Source: Actinokineospora pegani (lineage in GTDB: Bacteria > Actinomycetota > Actinomycetes > Mycobacteriales > Pseudonocardiaceae). Taken from it: a stretch of DNA of 64,000 nucleotides. Below the pieces are notes generated by a model. That model was not told the DNA's origin, did no database searches, and saw nothing but the letters and a program-made list of their open reading frames with translations. The translations under genes and the position numbers were made by a program. Positions 23,842 through 37,212 of this stretch are shown in pieces; position 1 is the stretch's first letter; every line of letters begins with the position of its first letter. The stretch is taken from contig NZ_WHOL01000100.1 of the NCBI RefSeq assembly GCF_009745975.1, positions 22,061-86,060 on the forward strand. The letters are read 5' to 3'.

Positions 23842-26337
23842 TCAGTCGTCCTCACCGGTGTCGACGGTCACCGGCCCGCCGCCGCGCATCTCGTACAGCA
23901 CGCCGTCCAGCTCGTCCGGTTTGATGAGCACGTCGCGCGCCTTGGACCCCTCGGTCGGGCCGACCACGCCGCGTGTCTCCAGCAGGTCCATCAGCCGCCC
24001 GGCCTTGGCGAACCCGACCCGCAGCTTGCGCTGCAGCATCGACGTCGAGCCGAACTGGGAGGTCACGATCAGCTCGGTGGCCGCCACCAGCAGCTCCAGG
24101 TCGTCGCCGATGTCGGGGTCGATCTCCTTCTTCTCCCCGGCCTTGGCCGAGGTGACCCCGTCGGTGTAGTCCGGCTGCGCCTGCTCCTTGGTGAACGCGA
24201 CGATGCCCATGATCTCCTCGTCGGAGACGTAGGCGCCCTGCACGCGCACCGGCTTGGACGCGCCCATCGGCAGGTAGAGCCCGTCGCCCATGCCGATCAG
24301 CTTCTCCGCGCCCGGCTGGTCGAGGATGACCCGGGAGTCGGTCAGCGACGAGGTGGCGAAGGCCAGCCGCGAGGGCACGTTGGTCTTGATCAGGCCGGTG
24401 ACCACGTCGACCGAGGGCCGCTGGGTCGCCAGGACCAGGTGGATGCCCGCCGCGCGCGCCTTCTGCGTGATCCGGACGATGGCGTCCTCGACGTCGCGCG
24501 GGGCGGTCATCATCAGGTCGGCCAGCTCGTCGACGATGGCCAGGATGTAGGGGTACGGGCGGTACACGCGCTCGCTGCCGGGCGGGGCGGCGATCTCGCC
24601 GGACTTCACCTTCTTGTTGAAGTCGTCGATGTGGCGGACCCGGTTGGCCTGCATGTCCTGGTAGCGCTGCTCCATCTCCTCCACCAGCCAGGTCAGCGCG
24701 GCGGCCGCCTTCTTGGGCTGGGTGATGATGGGCGTGATCAGGTGCGGGATGCCCTCGTAGGGGGTCAGCTCGACCATCTTCGGGTCGATCAGGATCATCC
24801 GCACCTCGTCCGGGGTGGCCCGCGCCAGCAGCGAGACCAGCATCGAGTTGACGAAGCTGGACTTGCCGGAGCCGGTGGAGCCCGCGCACAGCAGGTGCGG
24901 CATCTTCGCCAGGTTGGCCGTGATCATGTGGCCCTCGATGTCCTTGCCGAGGCCGACGACCATGGGGTGGCTGTCGGACAGGGCCGTGGTCGAGCGCAGC
25001 ACGTCACCGAGGCGCACCATCTCGCGGTCGGCGTTGGGCACCTCGATGCCCACCGCGGACTTGCCGGGGATCGGGGCCAGCAGGCGCACGTTGTCGGTGG
25101 CCACCGCGTAGGCGATGTTCTTGGTCAGCGCGGTGATCTTCTCGACCTTCACCCCCGGGCCGAGCTCGACCTCGTAGCGGGTGACCGTCGGCCCCCGGGT
25201 GAAGCCGGTGACCTGGGCGTCGATGTTGAACTGGTCGAGCACGCCGGTGATGGCCTCGATCATCGCGTCGTTGGCCTTGGAGCGGGCCTTGGGCGCGTCG
25301 CCCGCGACCAGCAGCCCCGGGTCGGGCAGGGCGTAGTCGCCGTCGACGACGCGGGTGACGGTGATGGTGTCCGGGTCGCGCGGGGTGTCGGCGACCTGCG
25401 GGGTCTCCTTGACCTGTGGCTTGCCCTTGGCGCGCGCGGGCTTGGCCCGCGCGGGCTCGTCCAGCGGCAGGGCGGGCTGCTCCTGGGCCGTCTCCGCCTC
25501 GGCGTCGGCCTTGCGGGAGCGGCCCTTGCGCGGCTTGAGCGGCGGCTCGACCAGGTCGTCGGAGCCGAGGTCGAAGTCGTCGATGCCGAGGTGGCCGCCG
25601 TCGTCCTCGTCGTCGGGGCGGCTCAACTCGCGCAGCCGGGTGGGGATCTCGCGGACCGGGGTGCCGGTGAAGACCAGGATGCCGAAGCCGAGCACGAGCA
25701 CCAGGACCGGCACCGCGACCCAGGCGGTGACGCCCTTGGCGAGCAGGCCGCCGGACAGGTAGCCCAGGGCGCCGCCCGCGAACATCCGGCCGTCGTTGGT
25801 CTCGGGCATCCCGGCGAACACGTGCAGCACGCCGAGCACGGCCAGCACGGCCAGCAGCGTGCCCACGGCGTAGCGGGGCCGCTTGTCCGGTTGCGGCTCC
25901 GAGCGCATCAGCACAACGCCGATCACGACCAGCGCGACCGGCACCACGACCGACAGCGCGCCGAACACCGTCCGCACCCCGATGGCCAGCCCCGCGCCGA
26001 CGACGCCCGCCGCCCGCCACCACACGGCCGCGGCGAGGACGACGCCCAGGGCCAGCAGGGCGAAGGCCGCGCCGTCGCGGCGGTGGGCCGGGTCGAGCTC
26101 CTTGGTCCGGCCGATCGCGCGGGCCAGCGACCCGACGCCGCGGGCGAGCAGGCCGAATGCCGAAGCGACCGCGCCCTTCTTCGGCGGCGCGACGGGCTGG
26201 CGCGCGGGGGCCTTGCGGGCCGTGGCCCTCGCCGCGGGTTTGGCCGGGGCCTTCGCGGCGGGCTTGCGTGGGCCGCCCGAGGACGCCCGAGCCCTGGTGG
26301 TCCCGGTGTTCTTCGAGGTCGTGGAGCGGCTCGCCAT
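23842..26337 (-). CDS. ftsK: DNA translocase FtsK/SpoIIIE
   Basis: An 831-residue motor that pumps chromosome ends through the closing septum. It has a basic Ala/Pro/Lys-rich cytoplasmic N-terminus (1-60), four to five membrane helices (about 85-250), an acidic linker, then the motor: Walker A GSTGSGKSS, LIDPKMVELTPYEGIPHL, and Walker B IVDELADLMM. A winged-helix gamma domain for KOPS recognition ends it (about 760-825). ATG at 26337 has TACCGT 6 nt upstream, so it may be leaderless. The same neighbours (argA, pgsA, clgR) are found in mycobacteria. Confidence 0.95.
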   Translation of the reverse strand: MASRSTTSKNTGTTRARASSGGPRKPAAKAPAKPAARATARKAPARQPVAPPKKGAVASAFGLLARGVGSLARAIGRTKELDPAHRRDGAAFALLALGVVLAAAVWWRAAGVVGAGLAIGVRTVFGALSVVVPVALVVIGVVLMRSEPQPDKRPRYAVGTLLAVLAVLGVLHVFAGMPETNDGRMFAGGALGYLSGGLLAKGVTAWVAVPVLVLVLGFGILVFTGTPVREIPTRLRELSRPDDEDDGGHLGIDDFDLGSDDLVEPPLKPRKGRSRKADAEAETAQEQPALPLDEPARAKPARAKGKPQVKETPQVADTPRDPDTITVTRVVDGDYALPDPGLLVAGDAPKARSKANDAMIEAITGVLDQFNIDAQVTGFTRGPTVTRYEVELGPGVKVEKITALTKNIAYAVATDNVRLLAPIPGKSAVGIEVPNADREMVRLGDVLRSTTALSDSHPMVVGLGKDIEGHMITANLAKMPHLLCAGSTGSGKSSFVNSMLVSLLARATPDEVRMILIDPKMVELTPYEGIPHLITPIITQPKKAAAALTWLVEEMEQRYQDMQANRVRHIDDFNKKVKSGEIAAPPGSERVYRPYPYILAIVDELADLMMTAPRDVEDAIVRITQKARAAGIHLVLATQRPSVDVVTGLIKTNVPSRLAFATSSLTDSRVILDQPGAEKLIGMGDGLYLPMGASKPVRVQGAYVSDEEIMGIVAFTKEQAQPDYTDGVTSAKAGEKKEIDPDIGDDLELLVAATELIVTSQFGSTSMLQRKLRVGFAKAGRLMDLLETRGVVGPTEGSKARDVLIKPDELDGVLYEMRGGGPVTVDTGEDD

Positions 26338-26479
26338 GCCTACACGGTAGTCGCCCCAGCCCCTCCCGCACCGCACATCACCTGCGCCACCTGCGACGCG
26401 GGCGGCACACTCCCCGCGGGCGCGAGCGCGCGCGGGGGCGATCCACCCGGCTGACCAGCACCGTGCCATGCTCTGCGCC

Positions 26480-27310
26480 ATGGTTGCGCTGCGAGGCGAC
26501 GGCGATCGGGCGACACGCCGGAAGAAGGCCATCCACGACACACCGGCGGTCTGGCGGTTCCTCACCGCCCTCGACCGGGTCGTCGTCCGGGCCGTGGGCA
26601 CGCTCGAGGTCACCGGTGAGTTCCCACCGCACCTGCTCGGCAAACCGGTGCTGGTCGCGGCCAACCACATCGGCATGTTCGACCCGATGGTCATCATGGC
26701 GGCCTCCGGCACCCAGGGCTTCCTGCCGCGCTTCATGCTCACCGCGGGCCTGATCGACGCCCCGGTCGTCGGCTGGTTCCTGCGCAAGAGCGGCCACCTG
26801 CGCGTCGACCGGGGCAAGGCCAACATCATCGAGGCCTTCACCGTCGCCATCGACACCCTCAGAACGGCCAGGGTGCCGCTGCTGGTCTACCCCGAGGGCC
26901 GGGTGACCCTGGACCCGGGCATGTGGCCGGAGAAGGGCAAGACCGGCGTGGCCAGGATGGCCCTGGGCGCCTCGGTCCCGGTCGTGACGATCAGCCAGTG
27001 GGGCGCCCACGAGGCCGTCTACTGGGGCTCGGAGACGGTCTCGGGCTGGAAGGACGTCAAGCCACTGCTGACCTCCTTCCTCAAGGCCATGCGCCGCCGT
27101 CCGGTCTTCAAGGTCCACTTCGGTGGCGAGGTGGACCTGTCCGACCTGACGGCGGGCAAGCCGGGGGACGCCATGCGGGCGCACAAGCGCATCATGCAGG
27201 CCATCACCGACGGCCTGGTGCCGTTGCGCGCGGACGAGCCGGACATGCCCGCCTTCCACGACCCCACCCGGCCCACCATCGCCAAGAGCCCCTGGAAGCC
27301 CACCGCCTGA
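26480..27310 (+). CDS. PlsC-type 1-acyl-sn-glycerol-3-phosphate acyltransferase
   Basis: A 276-residue acyltransferase with the catalytic motif NHIGMFDP (HX4D, about 63-70) and the glycerophosphate-binding YPEGRVT (about 137). It transfers an acyl chain to a glycerolipid precursor at the inner membrane. The region before the motif (LEVTGEFPPHLLGKPVLVAAN) is typical. ATG at 26480 is used; ATG at 26468 adds four residues. It is divergent from ftsK. Whether it is the main LPA acyltransferase or a paralogue cannot be told. Confidence 0.88.
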   Translation: MVALRGDGDRATRRKKAIHDTPAVWRFLTALDRVVVRAVGTLEVTGEFPPHLLGKPVLVAANHIGMFDPMVIMAASGTQGFLPRFMLTAGLIDAPVVGWFLRKSGHLRVDRGKANIIEAFTVAIDTLRTARVPLLVYPEGRVTLDPGMWPEKGKTGVARMALGASVPVVTISQWGAHEAVYWGSETVSGWKDVKPLLTSFLKAMRRRPVFKVHFGGEVDLSDLTAGKPGDAMRAHKRIMQAITDGLVPLRADEPDMPAFHDPTRPTIAKSPWKPTA

Positions 27311-27975
27311 GCCCGCGGCGCATTCCCCCGCCCGAATCCCATCCAGGCACCACCGCGGGTCGCCCGTGCGAATACCGACTCCACGATTCATCAACGCCCC
27401 GCACTCGGAATCGACGGTCGTAATTCCCGCGTTCAGCACTCCGGCGACGAACGAACCCAAAGGTGTGAGCCACCTGGTCGCGCCCGGCCTGCGCGGATTT
27501 GGCGAGGTCAGCCAACTTCAGCCACAAGGCCCGCCAACCAGCCCAGGTCTGCGGTTATCGGACCTCGACCGGTGCTGAACAGCCACCCGGACGGTGGAAC
27601 GCACAGCGTGCACACGCGAACCTGATCGACTGTCAGTAAAAGTAAAGAGTTTGCCATCACCCGGACAGGCGTTTGCCCTACCCAGCGCTCGCCCGGCTCA
27701 ATCGCCGTTGGCGCGCATTTTTTCCGCCTGCAACAGCATTTCTCCTGCGTGATGACCGGACGGTCTCGTCACACGTACGAGAGTTGGATCACACCCTATT
27801 GGGCTATCCGGGTGAATACTTGACAGCAGACTGCCCAATCGGAACGGTAGTGGGTAAAGATCTGTTTACTCGACGAACGCGACAACCTGTGTCATCTTCG
27901 TCACAATGAGCAAGCGATCGTTCTCGCTGCGCAACGACGCGCGCCCCTGCTAGATCCACCACCTGGAGGTCACCA
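27311..27975. other. Long AT-richer intergenic region upstream of the SulP gene
   Basis: 665 bp with no long gene on either strand and lower GC than its surroundings. It contains TTGACA at 27820-27825 (no convincing -10 at 17 nt), TTTACT near 27869, a T-rich run at 27717-27722 and a 15-codon ORF at 27906-27953. It probably holds the regulatory region of the SulP gene; a decayed gene cannot be excluded. Confidence 0.5.
27906..27953 (+). CDS. Possible 15-residue leader peptide ending in Cys
   Basis: ATG at 27906 encodes MSKRSFSLRNDARPC and stops 22 bp before the SulP start, ahead of its GGAGGT. It could be leaderless (CATCTT 7 nt upstream; weak TCGACG 17 nt before that). Small upstream ORFs with Cys near the end occur in front of some actinobacterial sulfur genes and act by attenuation. 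Evidence here is position only. Confidence 0.3.
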   Translation: MSKRSFSLRNDARPC

Positions 27976-30240
27976 ATGGGTGCTGCACGCACCGACGCCC
28001 ACGCCCCACCGCACCAGCGCTTGCGGTCGTGGTTCGTTGAGGACGCCCGGCACGACCTCCCAGCCTCGCTGGTCGTGTTCCTGGTCGCCGTCCCCCTCTC
28101 GCTCGGCATCGCCGCCGCCTCCGGCGCGCCGGTCATGGCCGGGCTCATCGCCGCCGTCATCGGCGGCATCGTCGCGGGCAGCCTCGGCGGCTCCGCGCTC
28201 CAGGTCAGCGGCCCCGCGGCCGGCCTGACCGTCGTCGTCGCCGGACTGGTCTCCCAGTTCGGGTGGGCTGTCACCTGCGCGATCACCGTCATCGCCGGTG
28301 CGCTGCAACTGCTGCTGGGCGCCTGCCGCATCGGCCGCGCCGCGCTCGCCATCTCCCCCACTGTCGTGCACGCCATGCTCGCGGGCATCGGCGTCACCAT
28401 CGTCCTCGGCCAGCTGCACGTCCTCCTGGGCGGCGCGGCCGGGTCATCCGCCTGGGAGAACATCAGCGAGCTGCCCGCGCAGCTACTGGGCCTGCACAGC
28501 CCCGCCGCCTTCATCGGCCTCGGCGTGATCCTGCTGCTGCTGGTCTGGCCCAAGCTCCCCGCCAAGGTCCGGGCGGTCCCCGGCCCGCTGGTCGCGATCA
28601 CGCTGGCCACCGCCGTGGCGGGTCTCGCCGCGCTGCAGGTGGCCCGGGTCGACCTGCCGGACAACCCGCTCTCGGCGATCAGCCTGCCCAGCCTGCCCGA
28701 GGGCCAGTGGGGCGCGTTCGCGCTCGGCGTGGTCACCATGACGATCATCGCCAGCGTGGAGAGCCTGCTCTCGGCCGTGTCGGTCGACAAGATGCGCGAG
28801 GGCCACCGCTCCAACCTCGACCGCGAGCTGATCGGCCAGGGCTCGGCGAACATGGCCTCCGGCCTGCTGGGCGGCCTGCCGGTCACCGGCGTCATCGTCC
28901 GCAGCTCCACCAACGTCCGCGCGGGCGCGCGCACCCGGGCCTCGGCGGTCATGCACGGCGTGTGGGTGCTGTTGTTCACCGCGCTGCTGGTCGGTCTGGT
29001 CGAGCAGGTGCCGATGGCCGCGCTGGCAGGCCTGCTGGTCCACATCGGACTGGCGCTGGTCAAGCCGGACGACATCCGCGCCGCCCGCAGGCACGGCGAG
29101 CTGCACGTCTACGTCATCACCGTGCTCGGCGTGGTGTTCCTGAACCTGCTCGAGGGCGTGCTCATCGGCGTCGCCGTCGCGGTGCTGGGCATGCTGCGCC
29201 GCGTGGTCTGGGCCCGGGTCCGGGTGGAGAAGGACGACGCCCCCGACCACTACTCGGTGATCGTCGAGGGCACGCTGAGCTTCCTGTCCGTGCCCCGGCT
29301 GTCGCGGGTGCTCGCCCAGGTCCCCGAGGGTGCGCACGTGGACGTGGAACTGGTGGTCGACTACCTCGACCACGCCGCCTACGAGCACCTGGCCACCTGG
29401 AAGGCCACGCACACCGGAGCGGGCGGCACCGTCGTGGTCGACGAGGTCGGCCTGGGCACCGAGCAGCGCTCGGCCCCGAAGCCGGGCAACCGCGTGTTCC
29501 TGGCCTGGTCGCAGTGGCAGGAGGGCGAGCCGGAGATCCCCGCGCAGACCCGCCGCGACCCCCTGGTCGAGGGCGCCCGCGAGTACCACAAGCGCAGCGC
29601 CCAGATGATCCGCCCGCAACTGGAGAAGCTGGCCTCCTCCCAGGCCCCGCACGCGCTGTTCCTCACCTGCGCGGACTCCCGCATCGTGCCCAACGTCATC
29701 ACCACCTCGGGCCCCGGCGACCTGTTCACCATCCGCAACGTCGGCAACCTGGTCCCCCGCCACAACGAGTCCGACGACCAGTCGGTCCACGCGGCGGTCC
29801 AGTACGCGGTGGACAACCTGGACGTGTCCACGATCGTCGTCTGCGGCCACTCCCGCTGCGGCGCGATGACGGCGGCCATCGCCGACGGTGCCCTGGACGG
29901 ACCCGTGGGCAAGTGGCTCCGCTGGGCCGAGACGAGCGTCCGCGCCTGGCGCGCGGGCCACGTCCTCGGCCGCGCGGCCGCCGACGACGGCTGGTCGGAG
30001 ATCGATCAGCTCGCCATGGTCAACGTGGCGGTGCAGCTCGAGTCCCTGTCGGAGTTCCCGGAGGTGCGGGAGGCGGAGGTCAAGCTCGTCGGCCTCTTCT
30101 TCGACATCCCCACCGGGACCCTGCTGATGCTCGACGCAGGCGCCGAGCGATTCACTCCCATGCCGGGCGGCCGGGCGTCGCTGGTGCCCGCGTCGACCAA
30201 CGGCGCGGCCACCCCGGTCACCGGGGTCATCACGGGCTAG
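27976..30240 (+). CDS. SulP-family anion transporter fused to a beta-carbonic anhydrase
   Basis: A 754-residue fusion. Residues about 30-430 form the SulP membrane domain (10-12 helices, for example VFLVAVPLSLGIAAASGAPV), about 440-520 a STAS-like domain, and about 530-735 a beta-carbonic anhydrase with zinc ligands in CADSR (about 565) and GHSRCGAM (about 625). The likely job is bicarbonate (or sulfate) uptake with immediate interconversion of CO2 and bicarbonate on the inner face. ATG at 27976 has a perfect GGAGGT. A similar fused layout is known in mycobacteria. A 20-bp terminator follows. Confidence 0.92.
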   Translation: MGAARTDAHAPPHQRLRSWFVEDARHDLPASLVVFLVAVPLSLGIAAASGAPVMAGLIAAVIGGIVAGSLGGSALQVSGPAAGLTVVVAGLVSQFGWAVTCAITVIAGALQLLLGACRIGRAALAISPTVVHAMLAGIGVTIVLGQLHVLLGGAAGSSAWENISELPAQLLGLHSPAAFIGLGVILLLLVWPKLPAKVRAVPGPLVAITLATAVAGLAALQVARVDLPDNPLSAISLPSLPEGQWGAFALGVVTMTIIASVESLLSAVSVDKMREGHRSNLDRELIGQGSANMASGLLGGLPVTGVIVRSSTNVRAGARTRASAVMHGVWVLLFTALLVGLVEQVPMAALAGLLVHIGLALVKPDDIRAARRHGELHVYVITVLGVVFLNLLEGVLIGVAVAVLGMLRRVVWARVRVEKDDAPDHYSVIVEGTLSFLSVPRLSRVLAQVPEGAHVDVELVVDYLDHAAYEHLATWKATHTGAGGTVVVDEVGLGTEQRSAPKPGNRVFLAWSQWQEGEPEIPAQTRRDPLVEGAREYHKRSAQMIRPQLEKLASSQAPHALFLTCADSRIVPNVITTSGPGDLFTIRNVGNLVPRHNESDDQSVHAAVQYAVDNLDVSTIVVCGHSRCGAMTAAIADGALDGPVGKWLRWAETSVRAWRAGHVLGRAAADDGWSEIDQLAMVNVAVQLESLSEFPEVREAEVKLVGLFFDIPTGTLLMLDAGAERFTPMPGGRASLVPASTNGAATPVTGVITG

Positions 30241-30253
30241 CAGGCTGACCACA

Positions 30254-30297
30254 CCGGTCCGGGTTCGTGCGAGGTGTCTCGCACGAACCCGGACCGG
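30254..30297. terminator. Very strong bidirectional terminator
   Basis: A perfect 20-bp stem (30254-30273 with 30278-30297) with a GTGT loop, between the convergent SulP and RNase J genes. Confidence 0.85.
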
Positions 30298-30345
30298 AGG
30301 TGCTGCTCGGGGGTCGCCAACCAGGCGACTCGGCCGCTGGGGCGG

Positions 30346-33098
<2,753 letters not shown>

Positions 33099-33152
33099 TC
33101 AGTTGGGCCGTTCACCACCTGAGTGATGTGACCCCGCGTTACCGTCGCGACC

Positions 33153-33674
33153 ATGGCTGAGGACTCGTCCGCGCGCCCGGTTTTCGACTCCGACCCGGCG
33201 GACCCGCTCACCGACAGGGTCAAGGTCCTGCGCGGCGCGCCCGAGGGCACGCGCGACGTCCGGGTGCGGTTCCGGGCCGGTGGCGGCCTGCTCGGGCGCC
33301 GGACGGTGCGCCGGGACCAGGCCGACTCGGCGCTGCTGACCTACGTCGGCGGGGATGAGTACAAGCAGGAGGAGGTGTTGACGCTCGCGGGGGTGGACGA
33401 GTTCTTCGCGGAGGTGCGGGCGCGGGCCGCCGAGGAGGACGCGGTCGAGGCGGCCAAGAACGCCTGCGTGCACCTGCGGTGCCGTTATTGCGACGTGCGC
33501 GCGGAGTACCTGGGGACACGGACGTGGGTGGTCGGGGAGCCGACCATGACCGGGACGGCGCTGCGGTCGTTGAGCGAGGAGGCGGTCACGCAGCATGTCT
33601 ACCGGTGTCCGCGGTGTGGGTTGCTGGAGTTGTTCGCTGAGGGGTTCCTGCGGCATCCGGTGCCGGAGGCCTGA
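33153..33674 (+). CDS. Zinc-ribbon-like protein of unknown function
   Basis: A 173-residue soluble protein I do not recognise. The first half is acidic/basic without a clear fold. The second half has two Cys pairs, C-R-Y-C (about 110) and C-P-R-C (about 153), separated by about 40 residues, which could bind one zinc ion as a ribbon. ATG at 33153 has TACCGT 7 nt upstream, so a leaderless mRNA is likely. It is divergent from dapA (78 bp). A nucleic-acid or protein contact role is possible but not shown. Confidence 0.6.
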   Translation: MAEDSSARPVFDSDPADPLTDRVKVLRGAPEGTRDVRVRFRAGGGLLGRRTVRRDQADSALLTYVGGDEYKQEEVLTLAGVDEFFAEVRARAAEEDAVEAAKNACVHLRCRYCDVRAEYLGTRTWVVGEPTMTGTALRSLSEEAVTQHVYRCPRCGLLELFAEGFLRHPVPEA

Positions 33675-33726
33675 GAGGCCGGGGTGTTCGCTTGGGCGGC
33701 TCGTCGGAATGGGGGCCGCCGGTCGG

Positions 33727-34344
33727 TCAGAAACCGCGCTTGAGGCCCTTGAGCCGGGCCACGCCGGTGTCGGAGCCCTCGAACTCCAGGACGCTCTGGT
33801 CGCGGCCGAAGGCCCACAGCAGGATCTCGCCGGGGGCGCCGGTCAGGGTCACCGGGTCGGGGCCGTTCTTGACCGTCGACCGGCGCTCGCCCGAGACCAG
33901 GGTGATGCCGACGGGGCTCTTGCGGAGGAGGACCTTGCCCATGCGGCCCAGGGTGGCCCAGATGGCGGCGTCGCGGCGGGGGTCCGCGGGGCGGGGGGTC
34001 CAGGTGGGGGTCGCTCGGCGGACGTCCTCGTGGTGGACGTAGTACTCGGTGGTGTTCACCAGGTTGTCGAGGGGGTTGAACGGGGACCAGACCGGGGGGC
34101 CGGTGCGGATCAGCTCGACGATCTGCTCCCACGGCTTGTCGAGGTAGGACTTGGTGACCTTGTCCAGGTAGCCCGAGAACACGGGCAGCAGGATGCCGGG
34201 GGCGGCGTCCAGGCGGCGCTCGCGAATGACCAGGTGCACGGCGAGGTCGCGCGTGGTCCAGTCACCGCACAGCGTCGGCGCGTCCGGTCCGACTGCGGTG
34301 AACAGGTCGCAGAGCTGTGCGCGTTCGTCCTTGGCGACACCCAT
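33727..34344 (-). CDS. TIGR03085-type metal-binding protein (DinB/maleylpyruvate isomerase fold)
   Basis: A 205-residue actinobacterial protein with the four-helix DinB-like fold: DERAQLCDLFTAVGPDAPTLCGDWTTRDLAVHL at the N-terminus, with the family Trp and His, and TTEYYVHHEDVRRA (about 102-115), giving His residues for a metal. Related enzymes use mycothiol as cofactor, so a mycothiol-dependent transferase or isomerase is possible, but the substrate is unknown. ATG at 34344 is used. It lies 47 bp after the kinase stop on the same strand. Confidence 0.8.
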   Translation of the reverse strand: MGVAKDERAQLCDLFTAVGPDAPTLCGDWTTRDLAVHLVIRERRLDAAPGILLPVFSGYLDKVTKSYLDKPWEQIVELIRTGPPVWSPFNPLDNLVNTTEYYVHHEDVRRATPTWTPRPADPRRDAAIWATLGRMGKVLLRKSPVGITLVSGERRSTVKNGPDPVTLTGAPGEILLWAFGRDQSVLEFEGSDTGVARLKGLKRGF

Positions 34345-34391
34345 GGGCAGACCCTACCGGCGGTCGGTGGCCGCCGGGCAGGGCGACCGGG

Positions 34392-35894
<1,503 letters not shown>

Positions 35895-35945
35895 CCATCC
35901 ACCTCCTGCGAACGCGGGGATAGTAACCGTGCCCCGCTCGCCGGT

Positions 35946-36341
35946 TCAGTCGTTCGGCGGATGCACTTCGTGTCCTGCCTCGCGCAACGCGCGCACTGCG
36001 CGGTCCAGCACGGCGTCGCGGACCAGGATGTGGTCGGTGTCGAAGGTCGACAGCGCGAACAGCGAGACCCCGGCGGCGGCCAGCGACCCGGCCAGCGAGG
36101 CCATGATCCCGGTCAGGCTGAACTCCAGCGGCCCGCGCACGGTCAGCAGCCGCCAGCCCGGCTCCGCGCGCCCGGCGTCCGGGGCGTGCCCGGCCGGGGC
36201 GACCACCGAGATCTCGGTGACGCTGCTGGTGATCGAGACCAGGCCGGGGGCGGCGAACACCGCCGGGTCGACCGGGGCGCCCCGGTCGAGCCGGGTGATC
36301 GTGTACAGCCCGTCGACCACGTCGACGACCAGGCGCTTCAC
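35946..36341 (-). CDS. ACT-domain protein
   Basis: A 131-residue protein with two ACT-like halves. The second (LLTVRGPLEFSLTGIMASLAGSLAAAGVSLFALSTFDTDHILV) is typical of the DUF/CASTOR-like ACT proteins that bind amino acids. No enzyme domain is attached. It starts 4 bp after the thyX stop on the same strand, so the two are co-transcribed. A regulatory or amino-acid-sensing role is inferred from the fold only. GTG at 36341 is used. Confidence 0.83.
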   Translation of the reverse strand: MKRLVVDVVDGLYTITRLDRGAPVDPAVFAAPGLVSITSSVTEISVVAPAGHAPDAGRAEPGWRLLTVRGPLEFSLTGIMASLAGSLAAAGVSLFALSTFDTDHILVRDAVLDRAVRALREAGHEVHPPND

Positions 36342-36345
36342 CGGC

Positions 36346-37098
36346 TCAGCCCTCGGCGACGAGCGGGCTGGAGGCCACGTCGGTGCCGTCGGGCAGCGCG
36401 GTGATGGCGAAGTCGGCGAACGCGCCGGGCGCGGCCTTCTGGAGCTGGCGCAGGCACTCCACCGCCAGGGCGCGGATCTCGACGTCGGCGTGCTCGGTGG
36501 CGCGCATGGCGATGAAGTGCCGCCAGGCGCGGTAGTTGCCGGTGACCACGATGCGGGTCTCGGTGGCGTTGGGCAGGATCGACCGGGCCGCCTGGCGGGC
36601 CTGCTTCTTGCGCAGGGTGGCGCTGGGCGCGTCGGCGAACTTGGCCTCGAGGCCCTTGAGCAGCGAGTTGTAGGCGTCCTGGCTGGCCTGGGCGGCCTCG
36701 AGGAACTGCGCGTGCAGCTCGGGGTCGGAGGCGATGACGTCCGGCTCGACCATGGCCGCGGACTTCTCCGGCACGTAGCGCTGCGAGAGCTGCGAGTAGG
36801 AGAAGTGGCGGTGCCGGATCAGCTCGTGGGTCAGCGACCGGGAGATGCCGGTGAGGTAGAACGACACGCTGCCGTGCTCGAGCACCGACAGGTGGCCGAC
36901 CTCGATGATGTGGCGCAGGTAGCCCTCGTTGGTCGCGGTGGCCGGGTTGGGCTTGGTCCACGACTGGTAGCAGGCGCGCCCGGCGAACTCGGCCAGCGCC
37001 TCGCCGCCGTCGGCGTCGGTGGACCAGGGGACGTCCTCCGGCGGGAAGAACTCCGTCTTGGCGATGAGCCGCACCCGCACCCGCACCGTCTCGGTCAC
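36346..37098 (-). CDS. thyX: Flavin-dependent thymidylate synthase
   Basis: A 250-residue ThyX, which methylates dUMP to dTMP with FAD and methylene-tetrahydrofolate. The ThyX motif R-H-R-x7-S is present in [14 protein letters not shown] (about 83-96), as are ACYQSW and [15 protein letters not shown] at 37098 ([12 protein letters not shown]) is chosen since AGGGA lies upstream; the frame extends ten codons further. No thyA is seen in the window. In M. tuberculosis thyX directly precedes dapA; here kinase and other genes separate them. Confidence 0.95.
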   Translation of the reverse strand: MTETVRVRVRLIAKTEFFPPEDVPWSTDADGGEALAEFAGRACYQSWTKPNPATATNEGYLRHIIEVGHLSVLEHGSVSFYLTGISRSLTHELIRHRHFSYSQLSQRYVPEKSAAMVEPDVIASDPELHAQFLEAAQASQDAYNSLLKGLEAKFADAPSATLRKKQARQAARSILPNATETRIVVTGNYRAWRHFIAMRATEHADVEIRALAVECLRQLQKAAPGAFADFAITALPDGTDVASSPLVAEG

Positions 37099-37212
37099 CC
37101 GTCGATCCCTCGCTCCGCTGTCGATCACCGACCGGGGGCGAACGCCGCCCCGGCTCCGCCTGCCAGCCTAAAGGGCGTGGCGCGGTCGGCGGAGCCGGGG
37201 CGCGGCCGGGAC

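Noticed and set aside
27820..27863. TTGACA as the SulP promoter
   Set aside because: No convincing -10 at 16-19 nt; GGTAGT is poor, so it is mentioned but not called.
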